Assembly: GCF_009389715.1 (NCBI RefSeq)
Contig: NC_052401.1
Location: 3,073,530 to 3,137,529, forward strand
Direction: 5' to 3'
From: Phoenix dactylifera
Lineage: Eukaryota; Streptophyta; Magnoliopsida; Arecales; Arecaceae
Length of the DNA: 64,000 nt
Part shown: positions 23,476-36,680 of the stretch, in pieces
Numbering within the stretch: position 1 is the stretch's first letter
How the letters are laid out: the number at the start of each line of letters is the position of its first letter
Program-made: the position numbers and the translations under genes
The notes under the pieces: model-generated
Databases searched by the model: none
Told to the model about the DNA's origin: nothing
What the model saw: the letters and a program-made list of their open reading frames with translations, nothing else

Positions 23476-26400
23476 CTGCAGTTTTTGTTCAACCTAGCAC
23501 ATCTGTTTTGACCACAAAATAGATTTAATACTATGAACCATCAATGTTTTTTTACCGTTATCTGTTCTAAGAATTGCCATTGAGAAAGATCAAGCACTAT
23601 CATGTTCACATTTTTTATTCTGCTTAACCTTTTTGCAAGGACTGCCACAGTTTCAAAGAACTAAGACCTCAACAATTTTTTTTCTCCACCAATGGATTCG
23701 AGCCAACCCACTACAAAGCTACTCCTAGGTATTTTATGAATATAGATCTAACCTAGCTAATAATTGTATGATTTTGCTGGTTGTATTGGCCCAACCCATG
23801 AATATCTTAGGGATTTCAGCCAATCATCCAAACATGCCTTTAATTGGTTTACACTGACAGGTTAAAATTATTAATTTCACAATTTTAAAGGAATTCTTAT
23901 CAAAATTTACAGAATTTTTGAAATTCTAAATGTTACAGATATAGAAAACCTCATCAGCATAGACACACTTAAGGTCACCATCTTGCCCAGGAAAGTAAAT
24001 CATGTTGTTTTCAATATGTATTAAACTGAGCTCTTCAGCTGAGTAGGCCATAATAATGAATATTTCATATTAGCATTGCATATCGAAACCACAAGCATAC
24101 AACAGTTATCTGCTTTAAAAGACTATGGTGACTTGACTGTAAATATTAAAGCATGCTCCTAGTCACTTTCATAAGTTTCTACTCTGACTATTATCTGAGT
24201 TAATTTTAGAAATTAAAAGACCATTTTGGATGCTCAAATGCAAAATTCATGGTTATAATCTGCTGTGGTGGAAAAGTCTCGAGGAATATTGAGGAGAAAG
24301 ATCACTTGGAAGAGAGGTTTTCATGGATCCGGAGTGGCGACCCGACAACTGAGTCCTGAGAATTTGAATAACCAAAAGTGATAAAATGATGATTTATTTT
24401 ATTCCCGAAAAATAGGGATAATGAAAAACCCGAAGATCGTCAGATTGTTCAACATGTTAGCTATTGTAATCTTTTTCTCGGAACCTGTCTTGCGTGGCAG
24501 ATAGTATTCTTGGATTATGAATTTGACATCCAAATAGGCCCCTAATAATCCATACTTCTCGGATTAGAGATTATTAGACATTACTTGTTTAGTAATCCAA
24601 TCTTTTGTAATATCAAATATAAGACAATATATAGAACTAATCAAATTATTGCTTGGGCCCTCATTCCATTTTTTATGACCCAGGCAGGTTCCTAAATCTT
24701 GGTCTAGAAGTCAATTTTTTTTTTCTCCCTACATCACATAATTGCCATGTTTGTTGGAGAAAATTTTGAAGTAACTCCTCTGTCCTAACCCCATTCCTCT
24801 CCTTGCTCTCCTTCTTCTGCTACCACACACAAATTGTACAAGTGTTCAGGGTGCAAATGACAATACTAGTACAAAGGACTGAGTTCTTGTTTTCTAAGCA
24901 CCTAAAGTTGATTGCAATGTAAGTAGATAAGTCATTTTCTAATGTTAAAAGCTAAGGACTATCAGAACTGAAGATGCCTTCAATAACTTCACTTCAAAAC
25001 AATCAATACGAAAAGTTTTGGGTCTTAGAATTGCTTGAAAATCAAATTCATTCTACTCAGAGAGAAAAGGATTTTCCCTAGTATTTTACAGGTTATCCAA
25101 CATGGGTTATTCCATGTTTATTCAAGTGATGCTAACACCAGTGCATGTAGTTAAACTTTCATATAGGTTCTCCATTTCAATTAATAGTTCTGAGCCTTAA
25201 TATTCAGGATATGCATCCACCTAACAACACAGTCATTCACTTGGACATCGATATGTTTCGAATTTTATGGTCATTCAGATTCACTATGTAATTTAAAAAT
25301 ATTTACCAAGTGAAAGTATATGAAATAATGTGATTTTCTTTCGTTTGAAAAATTTATTCCCCTTGAACTTTTGCAACAGCTCAAAATCTTCTAATGATGT
25401 ACATTACCAAAATATAGTTGCTTACATTTCCAAGAGCCTGACATTATTGTTACAAAGTTTAACAATATCATGGGGTTTTTTACAACTCAATTACCAATGG
25501 GATGTTTTTAACTATTTGAAGCTTCATGCTTGTAATCTTAAAACATTTAATATTACATTAATATCATATACAAAGGTCAAGAAAACTTCAACTTCTCTAA
25601 GATGTTTCATCCTTCAATGACAACAATATATTTGAGCATCAAAATTCAGTCAAACAAATGTTTCGTAGGTCATTACACTGTATTAATTATATCATGGGAC
25701 TATTCATAAATGAAATATTATATGTCTATCTACATGATGTTGGTCATGTTCAGGTCATTGATCTTTTAAATTGTCTTGTAATTAAAAGACAGCTTGATGA
25801 TGCTCATACTTTGTTGCTGAGATTGCCTTGACAACATATTCAAGCAATTGAGCTTTGGTATGGCTATAAATTATAATATTTTGTGGCCGTCGATCCTCAC
25901 TATGTAATATAACATGTTAATCAAGCAAAAGCCAGCAAACTTTATGTTTTACATTGATAAGCTTAATGGAAAAATATTAAAATTGTACTCCTTTAAATTT
26001 CCCCTCATAATGTATCGACTGACAAGTCTGCAAATATTAGGTCTTACTTTGATAAGTCACATGAATGACGATGACATCGTATATATTTTGTTCTCTTATA
26101 TGATAGAAAGCATTTGAGTCTGGCCTTGTGTGGTGTCCAACAGAGTCTTATTTTTTTAAATGTAATCTGATCTTTAAGGGAGACAAAATGTCTGCACATT
26201 CCCACCACCACAGCTATTCTAAATTTAAAAAAGAACCAAGTAACGTAGTTCAGCAGCTGTCCTGAGGTGGAGAAAGAAGGGAAATGCACCTCCCTGAAGT
26301 TCAGCATATTTTTAAAATTACATAAATTATTTAATCAGATAAGGATTCACAGCCATCACATGTATTCCACATGCTAACCAAAATTCCTATTTTCTGCCCA

Positions 26401-28645
26401 GAAATCACAATTAAACTCTCATGACCGCAAAAGTTAAATATCCTTATTGATTGAATATCTTTAATGCAAGATAAGTACATAGATTCACTAATCCTATAGT
26501 AGTGTGGTAAATTTGTCAGCGTCTCCAAACGAGAGAACATAATAAAATCTATTGTTGTTCAATAAAGCTAAAGTAACAGAAATTCAAATTTATCGACTTT
26601 TTAATTTGATTATATAATAATACAAGAACACATGGAAAACAAGAAAAGATTATCAAGGCTGTTGCACACATGCCATAAAAAACATGATTGTATTACGAGC
26701 ATATCATGATGAGATATAACTGAAGGAGCTAGTTTCATCATAGCATGGATGGCCTCATCCAAATTTCTAAGACATCTCTGACTTTGCTTCTCCAACAGCT
26801 CCCACCTTTCAAAATTCGAATGTTTCCACCATTGGCTTGGCTTCGTCCGTCAAGCAACTGCTTCCGCCTTTTTAGGCTTCCCTATCGCTCATGACTGGTA
26901 GTTTTCTAAGCTTCACTATCGCTCATGACCGGTAGTTGCCTCTATGTAATGGTGGTCGGCCTACCGACTAGTCGTTTTTCGAATGTCTCTTGTACTTTTG
27001 TGCATGGTGTGGCGTCGTTTTTCGAATGTCTCTTGTACTTTTGTGCATGGTGTGGCCTTTCCAATGCCTCCTTCCTTGCCAACGCACTTTAGACGGAGGT
27101 TGGGACGAATTGGACAGCCAATGAAAAGGACTTCTTTGACAATAAGGGGACTAAACGACTGGTCCAATGCTGCTTGTATGAGCTGTAGGTCACGTTTGGT
27201 AGGGAGCAAGGAATGGATCTAATATATGAAGTGATCGGCTCCTAAGAAATGGTACTGCCATTTAAGATTCGGATGGAATTTCTGGCTTTCTTTCGCTTTT
27301 GCAGACTAATTGTCTCTGATCACTTTCAACACAGTTTGAGGCCGGTTGTATGAGAATTATTTCCATCTTGGAACGCGATGGATGTGACGACCGGCTAATA
27401 TGGTGGGAACACTCCAACATCCAACCTGTTTCCTATTTCAAATAGCTGACCTGTTTTCCTTCGGAAAGGTACACTCAATTGAGCCTTGCTTGGAGATTTA
27501 AGGTCACGGGTTCCCTGAAACAGCAATCGAAGTAGCAACATGATTCAGGAGTGCGCCGGTAATGATCCTGCTGACCCTGGCGACAAATGAGGCAGATATA
27601 TCATCTCATGCAGGGATAGATATCGAACAACTGAATGCCAGGTGATAATAAACCCTGCCAACCCTGCAGCCGTTGTCCATCAGAAACATATTGCTTATAA
27701 TACCGCCATAAAGCTTGACATCAATATTAAACTCTGCATATTACATTTGGCTTCAACCATGATACCCAAAAGAGCTTCATTGATTGGGTACTACTCTTGT
27801 AAGTTGTCACAATATAACGGTGCCATTTGGCATAGTGGCATTTTTTTCAGTAATGATCCCTAAAATACCATAAAGAGCAACTGGCTCATTAAAAAGACTT
27901 CAGATGAGACCAGGCAACAAGAAGGGCAGCGACACTCGAAACACAATCTTCAAAGTGACGGATGGGTAAAGGATGGTTACCAGAATCACCAATCCAAAAG
28001 CATAATCAACTGCATTCTCTTTTCAGAGAGAAATCACAAAGAAAGTAACTTGCTGAACTATACCAAACCATTATACTACGTGGGATTTTATACTTTCAAA
28101 AATTGAATCCAACAATTTATTGAGGCATGGATCCCTTGCATACTCTATAAACTTCCCAGAATTTTTCAACTTATCATACGTCCAAATCACATGACAGCTG
28201 GGCTGGAAAGAATGCTTAAGCATGTCAAAATTCAGTTCAGATCCTCCATCCAAATAACAGTGCTTACACAGCTCCAATATGTGCAGCTAAACTTAAAAGC
28301 TTGACACGAGATGTAATCAACAAGATGCCAAATAGTATGATATAAATTTTTTGTACAGCTACTGATCAAGAAAGAACATGGAGGCATGAAGCCCCTATTA
28401 ACTCAGACAAGGATTTAAGAAACCATGACTCATCAGTCATCACACATTGTAACCAAAATGCATGACACCAACGCTATTCTGATCATGCTATACACAACTC
28501 ACAGAATAACCAACTAGAACAATATTTAAACCATAGACAAAGTCCTGTCTTTATTTCACTAGCAACTTAGTCCTGTCCTCTCATTCTGCATGATAAACCC
28601 ACTATGAATATTACACAAGCCACCACACATGCATGAAAAGATCAT
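23476..28645. other. Intergenic DNA downstream of the TOM1-like gene
   Basis: Mostly AT-rich DNA with no recognisable gene. The 3' end of the TOM1-like transcript should lie just below 28646. A GC-richer island at about 26800-27550 holds short duplications (listed separately) and an open minus-strand stretch with RDLQLIQAALDQSFSPLIV, which I could not match to a family. TTTGGTAGGGAGCAAGGAATGG near 27194 resembles ends seen in plant MITEs, but no partner end was found. Confidence 0.45.
26971..27056. repeat. Perfect 43-bp tandem duplication
   Basis: The unit GTCGTTTTTCGAATGTCTCT... at 26971-27013 is repeated exactly at 27014-27056. Just before it, about 26875-26940, an imperfect duplication of about 36 bp centred on CTATCGCTCATGAC is present. 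Confidence 0.9.
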
Positions 28646-31600
28646 TTAACGCGTTCTACGGCTGTTGGGCGGCCTGGTGGAAGGAGATGATTTGGCTTTT
28701 GCAAAATCAACCAGTTCTTTGAATAGGGAATCCTCAGGTTGAGCCTGTCTGTTCTGTAGCAGAGAGTCCTGACCTTCAAAATTTTGTGGAACCTCCTGCT
28801 GGCTCAGGTCGTCATTTCGCTGATTAAGAGATAAGTTCTGGGTCTGAGCTACCAATCCGTCGTGTGCTCCTCCTGAATTCCCACCAGTGAAAGTTTGCTG
28901 GTGCTGCTCAAAGAACTGCTGCCTTTCACCATACTTTGACGGAGGTGGTGGTAAGAAACCAGCAGGTTGGACTTCCCAAGGAGCCTTTGGAAGATTCTCT
29001 GTAGTGGATTTCGTGGTTTGAGCAGGCTCATCGTATCTGGGTAGGCCAGAGAATACTGATGGTGGAGTTGAGTCCAATCCTGAAGTGGGAGGGGAAGACA
29101 CAGATGAGTTGGGTGGTGAAGGCAGATTCACATGAGCATCTGATGGCGTTTCTGATCTGTAAGTTTCTCCACTAAGATAGTCAACCGGGCTTGCATCTGT
29201 GCTGACTGGCCTCTTTGATGATGGTGGTGGAGGAAGAAGTGGACTTGGGTTCTTGGCAATAGAAGACTTCCTACTCCGGCCTGATGCACCATCCCTTGAG
29301 CTCCTGAACCATCAGCAGACGATATGAGCTGGTTAAATATGGTTACAATGGATTATCATGAGCAATTTTGACTAACTTAAATTTCTACCAGCAAAGTCAG
29401 GCTAAAATTAGCTACTTTATAGCATGCAGTCCCTAAAGTGCCATGAGCTTGCTGCATGGTTCCAGAATACAAGTTGTATTATAGTTCCCAAACATTTCAT
29501 TTATGCTACCAGGAGTAACTCAGCACCACTTGAGAGGCGCTCCTAACTTACCAAATGTGATGGTGTTAAACATCAATTCATGCATATGCAAAATTTGAAT
29601 AGCATCCAAAAGAAGGAAAATTTCTTCATTGATCTAATGGTGAAGATTTATATTTCTTGCTCGCTGAGTAGGCTCAACTCCAAAGAAGGTAACTTTACAT
29701 AACAGAACCAAAGGAGGGGGGGTACAATAGCATCTTGTATGTCAGGGTTACAAGCCAAATAACAGGAATTCACGGCTCCAGCAAATATCTGGTTAGACTA
29801 TTAAAGGGTTCTTTTGGACGACAGTCAGGCAGATCATTAGATAGAAATTTACATGAGAAAGACTGACAAAATAAATGACCGAAGGCCTCTTTTTCTTTCT
29901 CTACTGCTGCTTCTCCCTATTCTTCTCTACTTGATTCTTCTTCCCATCCCTCTTTATCTTAGTCATCTTCTTCTTTGTTGTGTTAATTCTCTGATTTTGA
30001 TGGCATCTTTCTGCTAATTACAAGTTCAGAATCAGGTCTGGAGTTATTATGCTGTCAAATCATTTCTATTATTCAGATACGATTCTCAGTTTTGAAATTG
30101 TTTTATCCTATCAATTGAAAGGGCTTGAAGAATGCTCATTATTCAGATCCAATTCAGATATGAATTTAAACTGGAGAGACCTATTCACAAGTAATCTCTA
30201 ATTGACCAGAGATTACATCAGACGAAGCGCAATAGACCATGGATTGTTCCTTTCAGGGAAAGACAACAGGCTTCCAATATTGCATCCTTAAGAAAAGGAG
30301 CTCATGGCATATCAAGAGTACAATAAAGATGATATGCTTGTTAAAAAAATGAAACTAATTAATTTTTTATATAATGAAAATCATAGCCGCATAGACTTCT
30401 ATTTCAAAGACCAAAGGAGAAATAAGTTCGAAAACACATACTATCCCCATATCAACATGACATTCCTATCACCTTTAAGATTATCTATGTGTGGTTGTAC
30501 AAGCCATTCTCTATATTCAGAGCTCAAGCACCAAATGATATCGAAACACAAAACAAGGCTTAATTCAAAAATATAGAAACCATGCATATTACCTGTGAGA
30601 AAGCTGAGAAAAATCATCCTCTAACTCATCATCCTCGTGATTTACATTGACAAGAGGTGCAGCTGAAGTTAGTGTAGTTGAGGCCACTGTTGTTCCACCA
30701 ACAGGAGGAGTTCCCTTCAGAATGTCATCATGCCGTTGAAGCACACGCTGCAATTCGTCATTTAGTGCTAGACCCTGACATAGAAGTTCCTCATCTCTGT
30801 AAAGTTATGCAACAACAATGTCAGTATCAAATGATTCCAAATGATGATATTTTTTGCAACATGATAAACACCATACCCAGTATCATTCACAAGTTGCATG
30901 ACACGCTTATGATTAGTACGGCATTGCTCGACAAGGTCAACAATAACTTCTTGCTTTACATCCTGTCATGAGAAGCATAATTCAGTGGCATGAAAAATTG
31001 GTCAGAGACAAATTAGTCGGAGAATTATCCAGTTAATAACAAAAGAGTTGGGTACAATTCTTGCTGTTGGATTTAACTAGTCCATGCAAAAGCATTTTGC
31101 TTACCATCATCTCTCTCCATCCCAATAGCACACTAGTAGTGTTAGGCAAATGTTCCAGAGCAACCATTAAAATACACTAACAGATTAACTACACAGATGG
31201 CAGGAGCAGGAGCATTGACTAATTGACTAACATTAGTAGTTTTGAACATTATCTGATGCTTTGTTGTTTAAATATATAAATTATCAAGGAGAATAAGTTC
31301 ATACTAAACTAATTAGGGTCATGCACACAATCTTTTAAAATTAATAATGTTCGCTTTCTTCAAAATAACAGAAGAACTTACATGGAATTTCATGTTCCAA
31401 GATTATACACATTTTTTTCTAAATATCTATGTTCTACCTATTATATCTAGACATCTATTTATATATCCATGCAATCACCCACTTGAAAGGAAGGAGAGCA
31501 TAGTGATTAAGAATGGTTCTGCATATAAAATAACCATGCATACACACATGTATCAGCACAGAAGAATATGGAAACGAACCTCTAATGAGTTCAGAGAAAA

Positions 31601-34600
31601 ATAATTAAAAAATCATCTTATATTCTTAACACTGATTTTATCTTGTATGCATGGAGACAGGAACAATGTAGTGAGCTAATCATTTATCAATGCCAACAAT
31701 GGTCAACCAACTCAACAATTAATTTCCGTAAAGCCTTGAATTGAATATCATGCCTCTTTTTAACATGTCAGAATTAAAATCCTTAAAGCGCAATTATGTC
31801 TAGCGCCCAAACACCCATAATGAGACAAAAGAAGTTAACTATTTCTGACCTGGTCAATCCTAGTTTTACAGGCAGATACACAACCAGCAATCTCATTTTA
31901 GTCATGCATGTTTTCTGGGCATGCACTCCTTCTGAAGGAACTTAACCACGATATTTGGAACATCTCATCCATGTTTTATGTTTGAATGTCCGACATCTTC
32001 ATCATTAACTTATTCATCCTAAAGCAGAATATATAGTCCAACTTTTTCTTATGATGGATTTTAAGTTATATCTGTGACTATAGTGTTAAGAACATGTTTG
32101 AATTATGTAAATTAGAATATTCAGTATAACTTTAGTAGATTTCAGTTGCTGTATCTTTCACTCGAGTGCTACTAACATTTTAACATTGACACATACAGGT
32201 ATAATATATGACACAATAAACTCCACAGAGTACATCAAAAGAAGTCAAAAGAATTTATTCAGTGCCTTAAACAACTATGAAATCAAAACACAATGTATTA
32301 TGCTAGCAAAAGTAAAAGCTACTATTGTCACTCAGAATGAACTTGACTCATTTATTTAACATGAGTTCAGAATATTATGATGGCGAATAAAAAGTGCAAT
32401 TCAATTTTTTGTATCTCTTGGGATTTTCATTTAGGTAATTTTCAGAATTGGTTTTAGAGTACCATTTTAAGTGAAATTGGTGTAAAAGAGTCATATATTA
32501 TGTATATGTTGGGTTGAACAAGTCATAAAATCATCAGGATTTGATTTTTGATTGTTTTAGACTTTTAGGTGTCTTTCTACACAGGGTTATGTGCTATTCC
32601 GTAATTTATTTTTTCAGGATTTGGGAATCACTTGCTTGCTTATCAAGAGTCCTGATTTACTTGGAAAACAAGTCATGTGGAGTTTATAAAAGGGTCTATT
32701 AGGACTAAATGAAAATGCATTGCACATGATTTATTTTGAACGAATGAAATGATTTCTTTAGGCCATATTTGGACTTTCTTATCTTTCTCTGTTTCTATCC
32801 CTATTTGCTTCTCTATTTCTTTCTTCTTCTTTTATTACTTCACTTTATTTCTTCCCTACTTTCTAATACTTTCTACTATTCTCTCTTATTTCTGCTGCTA
32901 TTCTTCTTCTTCACTGGATTGTTGGCACTGCAGATTGATTCTCTGCATGATATTAAATCTAATCTATGCTGGAATTAGCTTTAAACTGCTTTAGCCTCTT
33001 GCTGTTCTCAATCAAATATTATACCTTTTACAGGACAAGATGTTGTTATAGTTTTACTAGTGGCTATCAAGACCCCATGCTTTAGGATGTGAAGAGACAA
33101 ACCAAATAAAATGTAACATCATAACAAGAAGTTCTTCAAAAGTGAAAGATGAAATATCCAGAACTGTACAAAAATCATTGAAAACAGCAAAGTTTCCTGT
33201 ATTTTGTTTTTTTCCTTAAGACTCCACAGGTGGTGACTTTAAAAAAAAAAAAGTCTAGAAGACAATTCCACCTCGGAATTACGAGGATCCAATGCATTCA
33301 GCATCTCTGCCAACACATCTGCTATTCCTCGAGCATTTTGAATGTCATGCAAGCTGCATTACAACAATAAAACAGTATTAAAATGCATTTTTTTCCAAAA
33401 TATTTCAAAAATAAAATGCATAAAAATGGAAGTAACATAAAATAGTGGCATTAACAATCAAAACAACCAATTCAACAATGTGTGCAATCATGTTCCATGC
33501 ACAGAAGTGAAAATAATAGTATCACCCTAAATGTACATTCGCTTGCTAATTTGTAACAGACATATTTATCAACTCTAGTTTGTGCTGACCAGAAGTACTC
33601 TATCTACACATGCACAAACTCAACTTGTATGCTGAACAAAATCATTGCAAACATTCAACATATGCAGGCCCTATTATTACCTCCTCTCGTAACTGCTAAT
33701 AAAATCACTATAACACGCATTCAACAAAGAGACTTCCATTACAATATAAGCAAATACATTAGAGTTAGAAGGAACAATACCTCTCGGAGGAATTGTTTAA
33801 TATGAGAGCTTGCCACCTCATTGACAATGACCAAAAAACAAGTACACCATACCTAGACACCTTTTGGAGAACTTGTCCAACATGAATCATTTTAAATTGA
33901 ATCTTGCAATCTGGACCAAAATGTCCCTAAAGAATTTGGATCTCATCCTTAAGTTGGAACCAATCAGGATCATGAGATAAAGATCATAGCAAGGATCATA
34001 CAATCCTTGGATCATAAGATCCAAATTGGCCATGTTGTTTACATATCCAAACAAGTCATTTCCAACAATTAATTTGACTGTAGGCTTTTAGAATTACATA
34101 TTTAACATAAGACCCTTCAAGCGCATAAAATTAGAAAGATGACTAGTGTTTCTAACTTCTAAAAGGAAGGAAAAAGAAACTTGGGAGTTCATGGAGTTTA
34201 AAAGAAGAGGTAAACATTTGTACTTTTCCAACCATTTGCTGAAACCTGATTTCTTTTTTCCCCTTAAAACTAAAAGACAACTGAGTTGATGGATAGTACA
34301 TAAATATCTTGAATACTTGGCTATGGTATTTATCTCATTAAATATGGCATATATGGGCTCATGATGGTGAATATAGACTTTTTATGTGTATGGTCTTTTA
34401 CCCTCCATTCATCTATTTTATCATTGACTCATTTTTCAATTTTCATGTTTTGTTTCTATTCTTAACTTTTTTTAAAAAAATGGAAACGAATATTAAGATT
34501 TGTGGTTTGATCCACCATCTGTTTCGAATTAAGCCCCAGATTGAATTACAACCTGATCCACTGTCATATCCTATTATACAATTTCATGCCACATCTTTTT

Positions 34601-36636
34601 TCTAGCTACTCAATCCTCAAAATTATTTGTATGCAATTTCTCATATATAAAGAGAACAGCATAAAATACTAAAGTAGAATAAGTACCTAAAAGCAGGACC
34701 ATCGTCAGACTGAAGAGAAGCCTGTATAGCTGCATCCTCATATGCTGATGCAGCAGGTTGATACGTCACAGGGCGAGTTTGGGGAGGCGTAAACAATGGT
34801 GCACTGTTTTCTGTACGTGGTGGAAATTCTACTCCATAAGCCTGCCACAACAATAAGGGGGGAAAATCTTCCAATATCATTGTTGATGACCCATTACAAA
34901 CCACAAGACAATTTTAGTCATCAAATAACGAAACTGCTGCAGCATATCCAAGATATGAAGTGGGGAAAAAATTATTGACATGAACCAAAACACAAGAATG
35001 GAAGATAAAAAAATGGAATTCTCAGAAAAATCAAAGAACAGTCAAGTAATATGCTCCTCTATCCTAGTTTTAAGTTCAGTTTTCTTCAGTTTGATCTTAG
35101 TTCATATCACAGCTTCAAAATGAGTTGCCAAGAGAGAACTCAAAATTAATTCATGATTAAGCACAATTTAAGAGAAATTCAGATTCCTAACACATGCATA
35201 CACAGAGAGAGAGAGAGAGAGAAAGATTTAGGAAATTTTTGGTTACTAGAAAATTTATCGGAGAAATAGTTTGGATTTTGGAGGTACTGAAGACATCTCA
35301 AAGGGTAGTCAGGATTCAAAAAAAATCAGAGCATCTCAGGCGTCCCCAGTGAAATATGTATTATTTGCAGGATTTTATAGAGTTTTATATAAGCATAGTT
35401 TTTTTTATTCAGCTAATAAAATCAGGAAAAACATTCAAGCATGAAGATGAGAATAGTAGTATATTTTTTTCAAAAAAAAAAAAAAGAGTTTCTTGTCATC
35501 AGGAGTAAAAGTCATTAATACTATGGTAACATGCTCGTATGATCATAACCAACAAAAACCTTTGTAGCTGTCAAAGTTTATAGAATAAATGTAATTGGGG
35601 ATGTTAAGGTTGCATATTCACCGGTAGGCTTTGAAGTGCCACTTTGCAAAATGACTCATGTCATCGTAGGAAGATGCTGAAGTAACTGAACTAACTATAG
35701 CATTGATGGAAAAGTTCTTGAAAACTATTCATAGATGAGGTTGTATAAAAGCTCACCTACGCTATATTTTAGGTTGTTTGAGATGATATGTAGATGCATA
35801 ACTTTCAATAGATAGAAACAAATAGATAGCAAATTTTCCATACATACAAGTTTTTTACGCAAATAGCACCACTCTAATAACATCTCTATTGAAAAGCAAT
35901 TACTAAATGTTGTCTTTTCATCTTGAGGATGGTTGGTTTAGGAAGTCAAGCTTCTTTTCTTTCCAATACCCTTTCTGCAATAACCCAGAATTTTGGGGCC
36001 CGTGGGCCGGCCCAGAGTGGCCAAGCCCAGCCCGATCCTGCACGCCTAGCCCAGCCTATGAGCTTGTGAGCCAGCCCGAATAGGCCTGGCCGAACTCATC
36101 ACATGCTTGGCACATGTGGCAGAGGAGGGAGACTCCTGATTGAAGTCTTCCTCTTCCCCTGTTCTGTTTACCTCCCTCCGATTCCACCGAAAGGGGGAGC
36201 CTAGAGCGACCGGATCTTACCTAATTTGAGTCGATCCTTGTCTATAAAAGAACCTCTCCCCCCTTCTTTGGCATCAACCTTGGGAGCTCTTTCATTAGAG
36301 GCTTTGATCGCTAGGTGTTCCATGGGGCGAGATTGGAGTGTTCGTCGTTGATCCGGCCAAAGGAGCTTGTTGGAGGCAAGGTGAGCTACCTCTTTTCCTT
36401 TCCGGTCTTTGGGCCACCGTTCTATCTTGAATCTAGGTTATCGGATACCTCGGATAATTTTTTATGCTGATTTGGTTCTATAGAAGAACAATCCTTCGGA
36501 CAAGAGGACGTTAAGCAGGGTTCTGCGCACCCCAGTTCGTATATCGCGGTATAGGCAAGTGATTAGTCTGTCTAAGTTGTCAGCAAAAAGGTAAGAATTC
36601 TTGTACACCGACTTGCATGATATAGACATTTTTGTA

Positions 36637-36680
<44 letters not shown>

